Below the pieces are notes generated by a model that made no database searches, had not been told where the DNA came from, and worked only from the letters and a program-made list of their open reading frames with translations. Shown piece after piece: positions 22,901 through 33,204 of a stretch of DNA of 64,000 nucleotides. Every line of letters starts with the position of its first letter. The first letter of the stretch is position 1. The DNA is taken from NCBI GenBank assembly GCA_964017045.1, contig OZ024806.1, forward strand, positions 25,469,503-25,533,502, in the 5' to 3' direction. The DNA comes from Omphiscola glabra. Its lineage: Eukaryota > Mollusca > Gastropoda > Lymnaeidae. The translations under genes were made by a program, and so were the position numbers.

Positions 22901-24869
22901 TATGTTTCAGTGAGTCAGCAGCTACTGGGCCCCCATCCAAGAAACAAAAATTAGATGATGACCTTGCAGGGGGAATAAAAAATATTACAAAAGCTGATGT
23001 AACAGAGGTATTTTCTATGGTCATTCGAAATTCTATCTAAACATTTATCTAATTTTTTTATTAAAAAATATTACAGGTACGCTAAGACAAGAAAAGTGGA
23101 TTTAGTTATGAACCAAAAAAATACAGATAAAATTTGGTTAGAGAATATTTAGAAACTTATATTACTGTAATTTTTTATTTGGTTCTTTTTTTGGCTGTTC
23201 TAAGTGCCAAAAATTTAAGCTTGTGTGCTATTTTTGTTGTATCAGGTTGGAAGTGGGACTCCTATAGAAGATTTCAGAGCTCTTGTCAGTAGGAGAGATA
23301 AGGACATGTTTGAAGAAGGTGATTATGTGAAAGACTGTACATATTATTATTTTTTTTACAGACAAAACGAAGCGGCTTTCATTTTGAACTAAATCCCTTT
23401 TGTATCCAAATCATTAATTTTGTGAATAAAAAAATTATTTTAAAATTGTAATTCCCCCCTTCCCCCAACTTGGTCACAAGAAATGATGAATGACTTTACT
23501 GATGGAAACTTTTGTAGCAATATATTTTATGATATGACCAATGTTTTTTCCCCCCAAGGGTTGAACCAATTTACTTTGTTTCCCGAACCTTATACTTTTT
23601 TTACACCGCCCTATTCAGCATGTGAGCAGATGCAGAAACATATTGAGCAGATCGTGATGCAGTCGTTTGGCCAACAGACATACTCAAAAGCTTTGGACTG
23701 TCTAAAGACATTACGCCAGGAATGTGTCAAGGTTAGATAGTTCATTCTAAAACATTTTTGTTGCTCAAAGCTAATTATAAACTAAACTAAAAGACTGCCT
23801 ATAACAGTGGTTAATGCAGTTCCTCATGTTGTGGTGACCCCTAACCAAAAAATTATTTTCCTTGCTACTTCATAAATATGTGTTTTTTTATGGTCTTAGG
23901 CGACCCCTTTGTAAGGATCGATCGAACCCCACAGAGTTCAAAACCCATGGGTTGAGAACTGCTGGTATATAATTTAAAGTGTTCATTATTGCCTGGATAA
24001 ATGAGAGTGGCACTGCATGGATAGTGCAAGTTTAATCAGTAAATCTTACTTAAAGCAGCTAATGACATTTACTGTAATGAATGCCTATTTTTAAGTATTA
24101 AGTACCGGTACCAGTCACATAGCTCCACACCTCCATGACTAAAAAAATTTTTTTAAATCTTCAATTAAATTTTTTTTAAAGTAGCATGTATTGGTTTTTA
24201 GTAATTATTTTTTCATGTTTGTTTCGTTTCAGAAGTCTGAGCCTAAAGTCTTCAATTCATTCATCACAAATTTCAAGGGTATATTGATAGCTAAATCAAA
24301 GAGAGACTTTTGGGATCTGGTTGTTAAAGGTAAGGCGTTAGGGTAAGGTAACTGAAGGTGGGGCATTTGGGATCAGGTTGTTAAAGGTAGGGCTTTTGTT
24401 ATCAGGCTGCTGAAGGTGGGGCTTTTAAGATCAGGCATTAATAGGTTATGCTTTTGGGAACTTGTTGCTAAAGTGGGGCTTTTGGGATTAAGTTATCATA
24501 GGTTGTGATTTGGGATAAGTTGGGACATTTGTACACCACCTAGACAGAAATGTAAATTTTAATATACATTTTTTGCCTATCAGTAGATCACTTTGACACA
24601 TTTCTAGATATTTTCTAAGGTGTATAATTTATCTACCTAGTTCACTAATTGCTTGCCCATAAATCTCGTATGCCAAATGTTCAGTTGAGAATTATATATA
24701 CCGGTATTTTTTACCAGGCAAGCAGGGCCTTATATACAAGAAAGAATGCGAAGAAAGTGGCATATCAAAGGAGGAAGCAGATAAATTCCTGGCTGAAGAG
24801 GTCAAGGAAGAGCAGAGTTCAACACCGCAAGCAGAAGAAACTACCGATGACCTTCTGATGGAACTTTAA
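10933..24869 (+). CDS. XRCC5: Ku80 (Ku86), complete gene of 20 coding exons, 728 residues
   Basis: Ku80 pairs with Ku70 in the ring that binds DNA ends in non-homologous end joining. Exons: 10933-10947, 12242-12355, 12908-13091, 13446-13494, 13670-13795, 14387-14557, 15058-15169, 18594-18729, 18992-19101, 19483-19545, 19788-19925, 21053-21161, 21563-21623, 21892-21967, 22254-22444, 22911-23007, 23246-23318, 23619-23731, 24233-24329, 24718-24869. All introns are GT-AG and all phases join, giving 2187 nt; human Ku80 has 732 residues. The vWA-like domain covers about residues 1-225 (ILDVGPS near residue 13, SESKDEIALLLVGTTGTDNP, IILFSDLGSPFG). The DNA-encircling barrel follows, with QGYRYGNTIVPMS and FPHIKTKYE. 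A nuclear-localisation-like PSKKQKL is at about residue 560. The helical C-terminal domain (about 590-705) ends in DDLLMEL, matching the DNA-PKcs-recruiting tail. No internal stop or frameshift is seen. Confidence 0.97.
11591..11652. repeat. 31-bp duplication with TTAGGGT-like motif
   Basis: Two copies of a segment containing ggttagggtgagggatagat sit just upstream of a second ATGGCGGC at 11668. The motif resembles telomeric TTAGGG only loosely and is not a telomere array. Confidence 0.7.
11668..11691 (+). CDS. XRCC5: Possible alternative first coding exon of XRCC5
   Basis: The sequence aagATGGCGGCCATAG copies the context of the main start at 10933. It gives an 8-codon frame (MAAIVKCE) ending at GAG followed by GTACCA, a possible donor in phase 0. 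That is the phase needed to join exon 2 at 12242. The following 70 bp also resemble the sequence after exon 1, so this may be an old promoter and first-exon duplication. Transcript evidence is lacking. Confidence 0.3.
13830..14091 (+). mobile_element. CR1/L2-like LINE 3' end in XRCC5 intron 5
   Basis: The frame reads YRKRTFAFAGPTIWNTLPDA then SFKTNLKTHLFHKHLMG and a stop. This is the typical last block of CR1/L2-type reverse transcriptases (AxPxxWNxLP, FKxxLKTxLF). A short 3' UTR and a tail of ttattattattatta follow, the microsatellite tail expected for this clade. It is strongly 5'-truncated. Confidence 0.85.
14212..14415 (+). repeat. 39-40 bp array built from the XRCC5 exon 6 acceptor
   Basis: Units start at about 14261, 14301, 14340 and 14379. 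Each has a cag or ctag followed by tagtcctagtctgaatg-like sequence. The last unit spans the true acceptor (AG at 14385-14386) and the first codons of exon 6 (tggtcctaacctggatgacc). A more degenerate unit precedes them. The intron copies therefore look like duplicated acceptor-plus-exon starts. Confidence 0.75.
16301..16322. repeat. (TA)n microsatellite
   Basis: About 11 TA units in XRCC5 intron 7. Confidence 0.9.
16486..17110 (+). pseudogene. Unidentified exon-like sequences inside XRCC5 intron 7
   Basis: A segment 16486-16631 has an acceptor-like ctacag before it and gagcag|gtaggc after it. A second begins at 16850 after attttag. Joined, they keep one frame open (TKTFLASVKGRRPLPHLI, then KSWEQ, then LECWFAQIKEGFKVRPM up to 17089). 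An upstream segment ending in agcag|gtatgt at 15842 follows an ATGGCCGAC context. I do not recognise the protein, stops occur upstream of this frame, and the frame is short. It may be a decayed nested gene, a retrogene, an XRCC5 cassette or chance. Confidence 0.25.
18826..19030 (+). repeat. Five-unit 41-bp array ending inside XRCC5 exon 9
   Basis: Units begin at 18826, 18868, 18909, 18950 and 18992. The last one is the first 39 nt of exon 9 (ggtatcggtatggcaacacc...). The others carry the same core in the intron (gtcgctgtggtagcagcatt, tgctatggtgacacaatttt, tatcaatatggtaacacaat). Four of the five units end in AG exactly where the acceptor lies; the third unit is the most decayed and does not. 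The exon unit encodes the conserved Ku motif YRYGNTIVPMS, so the exon is the likely source. Confidence 0.8.
20564..20727. mobile_element. hAT-type MITE in XRCC5 intron 11
   Basis: The left end is tagaggtcagcaaccc and the right end is ggccgacccctg, inverse complements with mismatches and typical of hAT termini. Flanks ccgtagtg and ctctagtg match in 6 of 8 positions, a decayed 8-bp duplication. Confidence 0.6.
20890..20970. repeat. 28-bp repeat, about 3 copies
   Basis: Copies of gtgtgactgatccatgttca separated by attagagt-type linkers lie in XRCC5 intron 11, about 80 bp upstream of the exon 12 acceptor. Confidence 0.7.
23805..23964 (-). mobile_element. SPIN-like hAT MITE, reverse orientation, internally shortened
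   Basis: Read on the minus strand it starts CAGCAGTTCTCAACCC. It contains the SPIN-type blocks GGGGTCGCCTAAGACCAT (as ggtcttaggcgacccc on plus) and ggggtcaccacaacatgagg, with many substitutions. Flanks gcctataa and gtatataa match in 6 of 8. Two better-preserved relatives are at 51438-51637 and 55909-56105. Confidence 0.75.
24305..24531 (+). repeat. ~30-bp array derived from XRCC5 exon 19 end and donor
   Basis: Exon 19 ends gacttttgggatctggttg|ttaaag followed by GTAAGG at 24330. The intron then repeats this about six times, for example gggatcaggttgttaaaggt near 24369 and gcttttgggaacttgttgct near 24450. Each copy carries AAGGTAG-, AAGGTGG- or ATAGGTT-type sequence where the donor sits in the original. 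Confidence 0.8.
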
Positions 24870-24956
24870 TTTTTATTTTGTTGGTCTCTAGAAAATAATA
24901 TATATCTGTATAGTATAGCAACATTTTTTGCCTTAATATTGGTCTGTGCAAATAAA
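24870..24956 (+). promoter_or_regulatory. XRCC5: XRCC5 3' UTR with AATAAA signal
   Basis: The first canonical AATAAA after the stop is at 24951-24956. The short AT-rich 3' UTR before it has no other features. Use of the signal is inferred from position. Confidence 0.55.
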
Positions 24957-25439
24957 AAATATCTTGGCATCTAAGATATCTGCACATTGCATCACACTGT
25001 TTAATTTCTGATACATATTTCCCTAGGTCAGTGTTGTATAGGCTAGAACATTTGAATGTCACATATTTAAGACCAGTTTAAATCGCCTGTCAAAACCTAT
25101 TTTTTAAAATGTTTTTCCTCCCAAAATATTACATATGATGTAAAATAGTTACATAAAATGACTTAAATGAAAAAAATTACATGACATTTTCATTATTTTG
25201 ACAGATTTTTTCAGTTGCCTCCAGCATCAGTCGGCTTACCAGATTATGTTTTCCCCTCAGTTATTTCATTTTTTCTATTGTAATGTTTTGTTTTGCTGAG
25301 ATAACAAAAAAATTATTAAACATTTGTTTTATTGAGTGAAACAACAAATAGGACACTATTGAGCTTGGTGAAAACTTCATTTTCCTCTCCCCCTCCTCTT
25401 ATTCCTCCTGAGTGCCTGTGTTGAAAACTGATTTTAGCG

Positions 25440-25680
25440 TGGCTGTGATGAAGCTTTCTTAAGTCTGTGTCCAGATCAAACATCCATTTACCCAGTCTGT
25501 GTTATTGTTAACTTCAAGATTGAGTATTTTTAGTACATGAGTTTGTGTACTTTCGGTACACAGGTTCTTTTGGTACAAATGTTAATGTATTTTGTAAAGA
25601 AGTTTGTGTTTTTTTAGTAACGATGTTTGTATATTTTGTAAAGATGTTTGTGTATTTTGTGCACAAGCTTGCATAATGAC
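25440..25680. repeat. Degenerate ~28-bp repeat downstream of XRCC5
   Basis: Loose copies of gtttgtgtattttgtaaaga and gtttgtgtactttcggtaca. Divergence between copies is high. Confidence 0.5.
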
Positions 25681-26089
25681 AATTTTATATTAACCATCTT
25701 GTTTATCAAAGTTAATTATTGATATCATTCTTTAAATTTCTCATCTCTATAATACCGCTGGTTGACTGTTCACTTGATGTGATAAAGCTGGTTTTAAAAA
25801 AAGTTAAAATGCCAATTGCGCAAGAAATTAAAGCTGCAACTGGAATATGCAGAACAAATGACTATGATGAAGGATTCATTAACTTTTCTGGCAAAAAACT
25901 ATTTTAAATGTTAATATTGTTAATGAAGAACTAAGAAGCAAATTGGTAGAATCTGTACACAAATGTGAATGATGATAAATTTGTCATGTCGGTAGGATGC
26001 CAGCAAGCTCACCTCCCGAGGCAGCACTAATATGCACCGATCAAGGAAAATCAATGGGTTTAGAGCCAAAAGACATGTCTAGAGATTTC

Positions 26090-26640
26090 TTCTTCTTCTA
26101 TATATTAAGGGCCCACAATCAAATAATTAATCATTCTGGCTCCTATGCATGTAGATGGGATTTGCAATGTTTCTGAGCCTGGTGTTGAAGAGGATATTTC
26201 ATTGGTTAAAAGGATAACTCAGCGGGAGTTAGAAGGCCATAGCCAATAGACTCAAATTTGTCAAGTGTTGTCGCCTCAACTGTTCCTCTTGGAAGCTTGT
26301 TCCCTGATTGTCTTTGGCAGGAATGAGCAGTTCCTGTACTGGCTTTTTGCTGGTATGAGCCGGAACTGCCTGTCATGGCCCTGTAGATGTCTAATGGGGA
26401 GAGGGACGAGTTTCTGTTAAATACTTGAGCAGTGGACCAGCCCATTATTTATCTTGTACATCATGGAGAGCCTGGATAGTTATCGTCGTTCCTCCAATGG
26501 GGACCAGCCCAGTGTTTCCAGCATACTGCTAACACTAGAGGTATTCCTGTAGCTGTTCAGGATAAAGCACGTGCTGCCCGTTGCTGGACCACCTCCAACC
26601 TGTCGATGTCCTTCTGGGTAAATGGGTCTCAGACTGAAGA
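26090..26640 (-). mobile_element. LINE reverse-transcriptase C-terminal fragment, copy B
   Basis: This is a homologue of 5690-6160 and is longer. On the minus strand it carries a degenerate start of the same block (KDIDRLEVVQQRAAR) and then the WSPLEER-equivalent region, YRNCSFLPKTI-like sequence and KLPRGTVEATTLDKFES. Frameshifts are present. Both copies keep the same orientation. Confidence 0.75.
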
Positions 26641-27960
26641 TCTATTAAATATTAACCCGAGTCATTAGAGCACAGAAGCAGCCAAAACACAGATGTCATG
26701 CATCTTTTCTGTTTCCCTAATCAACGGTTAACTTACCAGGACTGAGTCAATGAACGAGCCGTTGCTGTTATAAATAAATGACTTTATCTGTGTGCAGAAC
26801 TTAACAGTGCTTAAAGGGTACACGATATTGGATCATTTTAAAAAGGCAGCCATTTTTTTTAAAAATGTACACTTTCACTTAATTTAGATTTCAGTATTGA
26901 CACTTGGTGAGGATGTTAGAGAACAATGTCAGGTCAAATTTAATGTAGCATCATCTCACAGTGTGAGACCCATCCCTTCTATTCCCCAAAGTATCATAAC
27001 CTTACCCAGCCACCATTCCATTCCCCCACCCATATCCTAGTCATAGTGTGGTATAACAAAGTTACCCCACTACCCTTATCACATTGTAGCATTAATGACC
27101 TTATGATGTAGCCGCATCCTGTCCTGATATATATTATCCAGATAAGTTTATCATGAGTGTTCTGAGAATTATATATAAATTATATTTTAGTATTTTGTTA
27201 CTGCAGTCAATTTTGTTTGCATATTTTTTTATTGCAAAAAAAAAAAATATTTAAAAAAAAATAATTTCTCATAAAATAAATTTTTTGGCAGCACAAAAAT
27301 CACTTTCTTATACTAACACCAATACACTTAAGTCATGTATTTCTTTTATGTTTATATAATATTGATTTGTTTCTCCTCCCTGTGTTCATTTCAACAACTG
27401 CCTTTCTGAACTCACTTGATGCTTCACTATCATTAAAGTTAAAGCCCCAATCACCTAGGTGATTTCAACTCCCTTATAAAGAACCACCAGTACTTATTTA
27501 AAAAAAAAAAAACCCAACTTCCTAGTCAATCAGACACAAGGCAAAATGGTTGTGGTATGTCAAAACTGCAGATTTGTTATTGGGACTTAATTAGTTGTTT
27601 TTAAAAGTAGCCCTACAGGTGGGCATATATTTTTTATTTCAAAAGATTTACATGTGTGGAATACAATTTAAAAATAATAAATGTACCATTTTAGGGTTTT
27701 CTTAGTGGGCAGGGCAAGAAAAATATTAGGGTAACAATGTGTGGTTTTAACAAATGGAATTACTTGAAGATTTTTGTTTTAATTGTTCCCTGCATGGATG
27801 ATTGTTGGTAAAATCGTATTTAAAAGTAAAAAAGCTGAATCTATTAATCCAAACAGCTGCTGACCGTTGCGCTAGCAAGTAAATTTAAAATTGGTAAATA
27901 TAAACAAAATTTTGTATTGTATCAGAAGCCTTAGTTGTGCCTGCTCAGTGTGAACACGTT
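26641..27960. other. Intergenic AT-rich stretch
   Basis: I find no exon, RNA gene or transposon end between the LINE fragment and the repeat at 27960. Poly-A and poly-T runs are frequent (27236-27262, 27500-27512). Confidence 0.45.
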
Positions 27961-28105
27961 TGTTAGGATATCTGTCAGTGTGAACATCTAAGTGATCCAT
28001 GTCAGTTTGAACACCCAAGTGGGATATCTGTCAGTTTGAACACCCAAGTGGGATATCTGTGTCAGTTTGAACACCTATGCGGGATATCTGTCAGTGGATT
28101 CTCAA
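27960..28105. repeat. 28-31 bp repeat, about 5 copies
   Basis: The shared core is gggatatctgtcagtttgaa followed by cacccaagt. Copy lengths vary by a few bases. Confidence 0.8.
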
Positions 28106-28242
28106 CATGAAATCACCACTGAGATTTGCAGCTTCAACAAGTCTGTAGCGTGAGCACACCCTTTACAAAAAAATAAATACAATATGGCTAGACACAAAGT
28201 TACCACAACTATCTTATCACCAGGTTGTAAAGTTGTTATTTA

Positions 28243-28419
28243 CCATATTTTACGGACTGTAAGGCGCTACAGACTATAAGACACCTTAATTTTTAAGCAA
28301 TTTTTTTTTTAAAATAACATTTTTACCAGTTTTAAATAAATTTCAAGTATAAGATGCACCTGCATTTTGGAGGCAAATTTTAGAAGAAAAAAGTGTGTCT
28401 TATAGACCATAAAGTACGG
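28243..28419. mobile_element. TA-flanked MITE
   Basis: The ends are ccatattttacggactgtaa and the inverse complement of ttatagaccataaagtacgg, forming a roughly 26-bp terminal inverted repeat over 177 bp. The flanking dinucleotide is TA on both sides (28241-28242 and 28420-28421), consistent with a Tc1/mariner-type target choice. Confidence 0.65.
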
Positions 28420-28659
28420 TACAATTATTGTTGCATATTTCCTTATATAGCGCCCACTGATTTTACTGTCTGTGTAATTGTGTTTTTTTTTTTAATGAAT
28501 AATTTGTGAGAAACTGAACCAAATAATTGATCACTGCTGACCTAGTTGTACATATTCATGATTTGCACAGGAGCTTGGGGTTTGTCTACATTAATGCGGT
28601 TATTTTTTTAACACTAATCAGAAAGAGGTTGAGAAGAATATTTATTGTATAACAGTTTT

Positions 28660-29085
28660 AAAAAAAATTTTGATACCAATGATACATATATTGTTAATGA
28701 GAATGATCTTTTCAAAAATACCTCAGTCATTTGATGTGACTGAATGACAGGAGTCAATAGATGTGACTGAATCAGTGCATGCCAGGCACATAAATTGTTT
28801 TTTTTTAAATTTTGATACCAATGATACATATATTGTTAATGAGAATGATCTTTTCAAAAATACCTCAGTCATTTGATGTGACTGAATGACAGGAGTCAAT
28901 AGATGTGACTGAATCAGTGCATGCCAGGCACATAAATAGTTTTTTTTAAAATTTTGATACCAATGATACATATATTGTTAATGAGAATGATATTTTCAAA
29001 AATACCTCAGTCATTTGATGTGACTGAATGACAGGAGTCAATAGATGTGACTGAATCAGTGCATGCCAGGCACATAAATACAATT
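28660..29085. repeat. 141-bp tandem triplication
   Basis: Three nearly identical copies start near 28668, 28809 and 28951. Each contains ttgataccaatgatacatat, caaaaatacctcagtcattt and tgtgactgaatcagtgcatg. Copies differ mainly in the length of a poly-T/A tract, suggesting a recent expansion. Confidence 0.9.
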
Positions 29086-29214
29086 AAACCAATCAAAGCC
29101 TGCCAGGCAGTGGTGAAAGCTGAATGTTGCAGGCTCTAGTGTTTGTGTCTGATCATTTCTATTTGCTTGTAGGAGGATTGTGTCTTGGTATTTTCATATG
29201 CTTGTACTTTGTAC

Positions 29215-30013
29215 TGTAACAGGCCGTGTTAATCATGCAAATGACACAGATTTTTCACACGACATAATATTTATTCTCAGGACACAATTGTGTAGTAATG
29301 TGATATGAAGAATGAATAACACGAGAAAAGGGAACTATTTTTGAAGCGGAAGAGGAACTCATGGGTTGTTTTTTTTTTGTCTGGTACGAATTCCGTTTTC
29401 TGGTTGAGTGTGTTGGTGTAGGCTTGGGTTACCGTCTTTCTCTGACACCAATGTAACAATGGTTTCATTGTAACCTTTTTTTCTGATGGAGGCGCTTGTG
29501 ATTCAATAAGGTTACTCACACAATGTTAGCTAATACTGTGAGTTCAATGTAAGTGATGGCTTGCCGCGACTAATTGAATAATTCATTCCACTCCTCAAAA
29601 ACTGTCACTTTCTCTGTCTCAATAAGCAACAATGTCCAAATGAATAATATTCACAGCACTTTATTACATATACTAAATAAGTCAAATAATTCCTTGACCT
29701 CAGGATAACGTTGTAACAAGCATAGTTGCAATGCAGAGAATATATACACACACGTTCAATAATACTTCATCTAATATTAAGTCAGTAGTCCATTAGAAAA
29801 TTCAAAGTGTCCTCTCACATTTAAGTTTAAGATATTTCGTTCACTCCTGCTCTACCAAAAAAAAAAACATGAGTTCTTCCGCCACAAAAATAGTTCCTGT
29901 TTCTCGTGTTATTCATTCTTCATATCATATTTCTACCCACTGTGTCATGAGAATAAATATTAGTGTCGTGTGAAAAATCTGTGTCATTTGCATGATTCAC
30001 ACGGTCTGTTACA
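29215..30013. mobile_element. 799-bp foldback element with ~165-bp inverted arms
   Basis: The left arm 29215-29382 starts TGTAACAGGCCGTG and recurs inverted at about 29855-30013, ending ggtctgttaca. Shared blocks include gcaaatgacacagatttttc and cgagaaa..gggaactattt. The flank tgtac is repeated exactly (29210-29214 and 30014-30018), a 5-bp duplication. TG...CA ends suggest an integrase-type (DDE) transposase such as Ginger, but no coding sequence is present, so the family is open. Confidence 0.8.
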
Positions 30014-30394
30014 TGTACGATGTCTCATTTTTTAAAATTGATTTTGTTTGTAGGATTGCCTCATCTTTTTAATGATTGTGTTTGAAGGATTGTCTCATCT
30101 TTTCTTATGATTGTGTTTGAAGGATTGTCTCATCTTTTCTAATGATTTGGTCTTTTAATAATATACCGCAATGACTGTGTTTGTAGGAATAGGAACGTCT
30201 CAACTTTTCTAATGACTGTGTAATGTGTCTGGTAATCTATAGTGACTATCAAAACACCATGTTTTCCCACACTTCTCTTATACTGCAGATTTTGGGTGTG
30301 GTCAAAGCTTCATAATCCTGACTCATTGAGACCAGTGGTAATCTTGGCTGATGGACAATCTGAATAATCAATGACTTCAAAAGATTAATTCCAT

Positions 30395-30625
30395 TTAAAC
30401 GTTTGATATAAATAATATTTTACAAATTTAGTTCATTTAAATATTAATCTGATATAATAAAATTTTTACAATTTTAGTTGATTTAAACATTTGATATAAT
30501 AAAATAGTTACAATTTTAGTTGATTTAAACATTTGATATAATAAAATAGTTACAATTTTAGTTGATTTAAACATTTGATATACAGTAATAAAATTGTTAC
30601 AATTTTAGTTCATTGAAAGATTTGA
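30395..30625. repeat. ~43-bp tandem repeat, about 5 copies
   Basis: The core is gatttaaacatttgatataa followed by taaaatagttacaattttagtt. Copies are well conserved in the middle and degenerate at the left. Confidence 0.85.
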
Positions 30626-30639
30626 TATATAATAATTGA

Positions 30640-31890
30640 GTATTTTGTAGTCTGTGTCACACCTCTGTGTTTCTGTTGTTTTCTGCCAGTAGGAAATAAT
30701 TCTTTACATCATCCAAGTCAGTGGTTCCCAAGCATTTCAGGTAGAGGAACATATCTACTTTTTTTCAGTAATTAAAGGGGCCACTACGCCAATAAATTTG
30801 TGAAATTATTAAAATACAGTACAGTACATTTAGAGGCCACTCTCTGAGGTCTGATGGGCCACAAATGATCTACTAAGCCACCACATTGGATGTATATATT
30901 TGTGTTGAACTTCCATATTTCCCTTATCACATGTGAAGAGTTGAAATATTAAAATTATTGCAGGCCTACATCAAATGGTTTTAGTTTCATTGCAAAGAAT
31001 AAATCAGGGCAAAGTTATTAACACACATATCACAATCATAGCACTGAGCAGTAATTCCAATCAGGCGTTTCAGTCTTATCTGATCACCTATCCCATTATA
31101 AGGACAGTGAAATTAATAATTTCGGCCTTATTGAAATTAATATCAACCAATCAAATCACAGCAACACATTTTTAAATTTATCACAATACTATCGAGGGTC
31201 CCAATGTTATTGCTCATAGCCACAGTCATACAATCAGTAATTTCGATCGTATTGAACATATAATTCATTTGAATATTATCAGGGTTCTCAATCAAATTAA
31301 TAATCCGAATCTGCTCAATCACACATGCCAATCAAAGCACTTCAATCATACGAAATATGACAATCAAGCAATAACATTATTATGGAAGATATCAATCATC
31401 CATAGTTTACCAGATTTCTGCCGCCCCCCCCCCCCTTTTCGGCCTCAGCGCCATGAGCTCCGCCTCTTTCTATTAATAGAGTTGAAAAGTGTTTTCATTT
31501 TTCTGAAAGGCTGCGACTATTCGTGCCGGGGTATCAAGTGAGAGGTTGGGATTAAAAAACTATTAAAAATATTATTGTTGGGTTTGTAAGACAAAATGAG
31601 GTATCAAATGAAATATAATTGAATGGACTATACTATTATACTATATGTTTGTAAACTTACTTCTTCAGTTTAGCTAAATAAACTACCACAAATGACATCC
31701 GAATGGGATTTATTAGTCTAAATGGACCTGGGTACGCATATTGTGGCATATAATACCCGGGTGCGAATAGCCATTTCGTTTCTGAAAAGTATTTTTTTTT
31801 TTAAATTGAGTTTTTTTTATTAAAAAAAAAAAAGTTCAGCTCTGCATAATTAAAACGAAAACAATCTTAGTGATAGTGGCTGGGGGTTGA
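30640..31890. other. Intergenic stretch upstream of GLS
   Basis: A CAGTGGTTCCCAAGC-like hAT end is present at 30720 without a clear partner. The stretch also holds many caatcat/caatcaa words (31020-31390) and poly-C at 31425-31436. No gene is seen. Confidence 0.4.
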
Positions 31891-31893
31891 GTG

Positions 31894-32031
31894 CGGTGGC
31901 GCAGGGATGGGGAGGGCGGTCCTTCAATATTTGGAGGAGTGACATTTTCGATCAATTACACAGAGATTTATTTTCGTGGAAGGATGCCAATAATCTTGGC
32001 GCGCGACCCTAATCCTCCAGCTACGCCACTG
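31894..32031. mobile_element. Probable CAGTGGCGTAG-family MITE
   Basis: The right end agctacgccactg is intact. The left end cggtggcgcaggg is a degenerate match. No clear target duplication was found, so the left limit is approximate. Confidence 0.45.
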
Positions 32032-32558
32032 ATGGTACGACACACAACAAACAAGGGGGGCACTCCACGTGAACCTATTTTTAGCAACGGCCAATCACAA
32101 TGTAGGACAACCCCCAACGAACGCCTAGTGAAGAGCGCATCAGACTGAGTGGAATTACGTTACGCTAGAGTTAGAGTTGTGGTGTGTGTGTGTTCAAGCC
32201 GGCTGTCCTAGTCACACTCTGAATGGAATCACCATAGTCTGAAGATAATTTTCCAATCTCAGAAATCTGCAACGGGGAGAAAATATAATAAATTTAAAAA
32301 AAAAGTACCGTATTTAAGATCTGAGTCTGAAGGTTTTATAAATATATATTTTTTTCTTTCGTTTCGTCGGTTCTCAAAGTCAAAGGTTGTCAAGGGACCT
32401 CCAAGTTTATGTGACACGGATTGGCATTAAATTGTAAACTTGTGTGTCTGTCTTCATGCGTATCAATTGGTTATGTCTGTGATTTGATTATTCCGATTTG
32501 ATGTGAAATAGTCTACTTATTTCTTTCGGATCAACAACCGTTGTAAAACTAACCCGGC

Positions 32559-32848
32559 ATGCAGTCAGCAATAGGTCACCGTCTGCTGGGAACGGGCACA
32601 CATCTTTCGATGTATCAACGGTTCCACCAGTGTCGGAAAACCGCGACACGGCTTCAGTATTCATGGATACCTACCCGTGTGAGCAAACACTCAAGACAAC
32701 TCATCACCAGACCCGACCAGTGCAGTTCATTTCGGATACCGGCTAGTTCTAACTCTGCGGGACGACGTATCGGCTCGCTGTCCAGTGGGGATTTCGGGGC
32801 ATCGCTCGAGCAGCCTCTGTCTCGGACCATATATGGTCATTCAGAAGG
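32559..32848 (+). CDS. GLS: Glutaminase, coding exon 1 with mitochondrial leader
   Basis: The exon starts at an ATG preceded in frame by a stop (taa at 32550) and encodes residues 1-96 plus two bases of codon 97. The first 52 residues contain no Asp or Glu and are rich in Arg, His and Ser (MQSAIGHRLLGTGTHLSMYQ, HQCRKTATRL), as expected for a mitochondrial import signal. The part is poorly conserved between species, so assignment rests on position. The donor agaagg|gtaggt at 32849 leaves phase 2, which fits the exon at 37837 and yields HSEG-EQMFGFHD. Glutaminase hydrolyses glutamine to glutamate and ammonia in the mitochondrial matrix. An unrelated short gene ending here is an alternative but less likely. 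Confidence 0.75.
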
Positions 32849-32929
32849 GTAGGTTTTTTAATTATATGAAAACATCAGAGTTTTTAAAATTTACCCCCCC
32901 CCCCCTTTTCCCCCACCCCAAAATCATGT

Positions 32930-33145
32930 AGGGCTTTGACCTGCCTCACTACTTCCTTCCACTCAGACCTAACTAATGCTTTGCTTTTCCATGCTTAGAT
33001 TTCCATTTGTAGATCTTTTTCCAATCATCCATCCATCCAAGCCTAGGTCTGCCTTTGAACGGTTTTCCTCTCTAAGTGTCCTGCCCATCGTAGGCTACCC
33101 TTTTAATTTTTTTTTAATTTCTGCCACTATCGTGGGATCCTGACC
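32930..33145 (-). mobile_element. LINE 3' fragment, left of the Penelope insertion
   Basis: It resembles the segment near 7620-7710 (ctctctaagtgtcctgcc, cgtgggatcctga) and is cut near 33145. The continuation of the same LINE is found at about 34467 (gatcctgatatagactgtac). Confidence 0.65.
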
Positions 33146-33204
33146 TGATTTAGAATTGTTGGACTGTGAGTGTGATAAAACTTTAAAATAGATTATTTAG
33201 ATAC

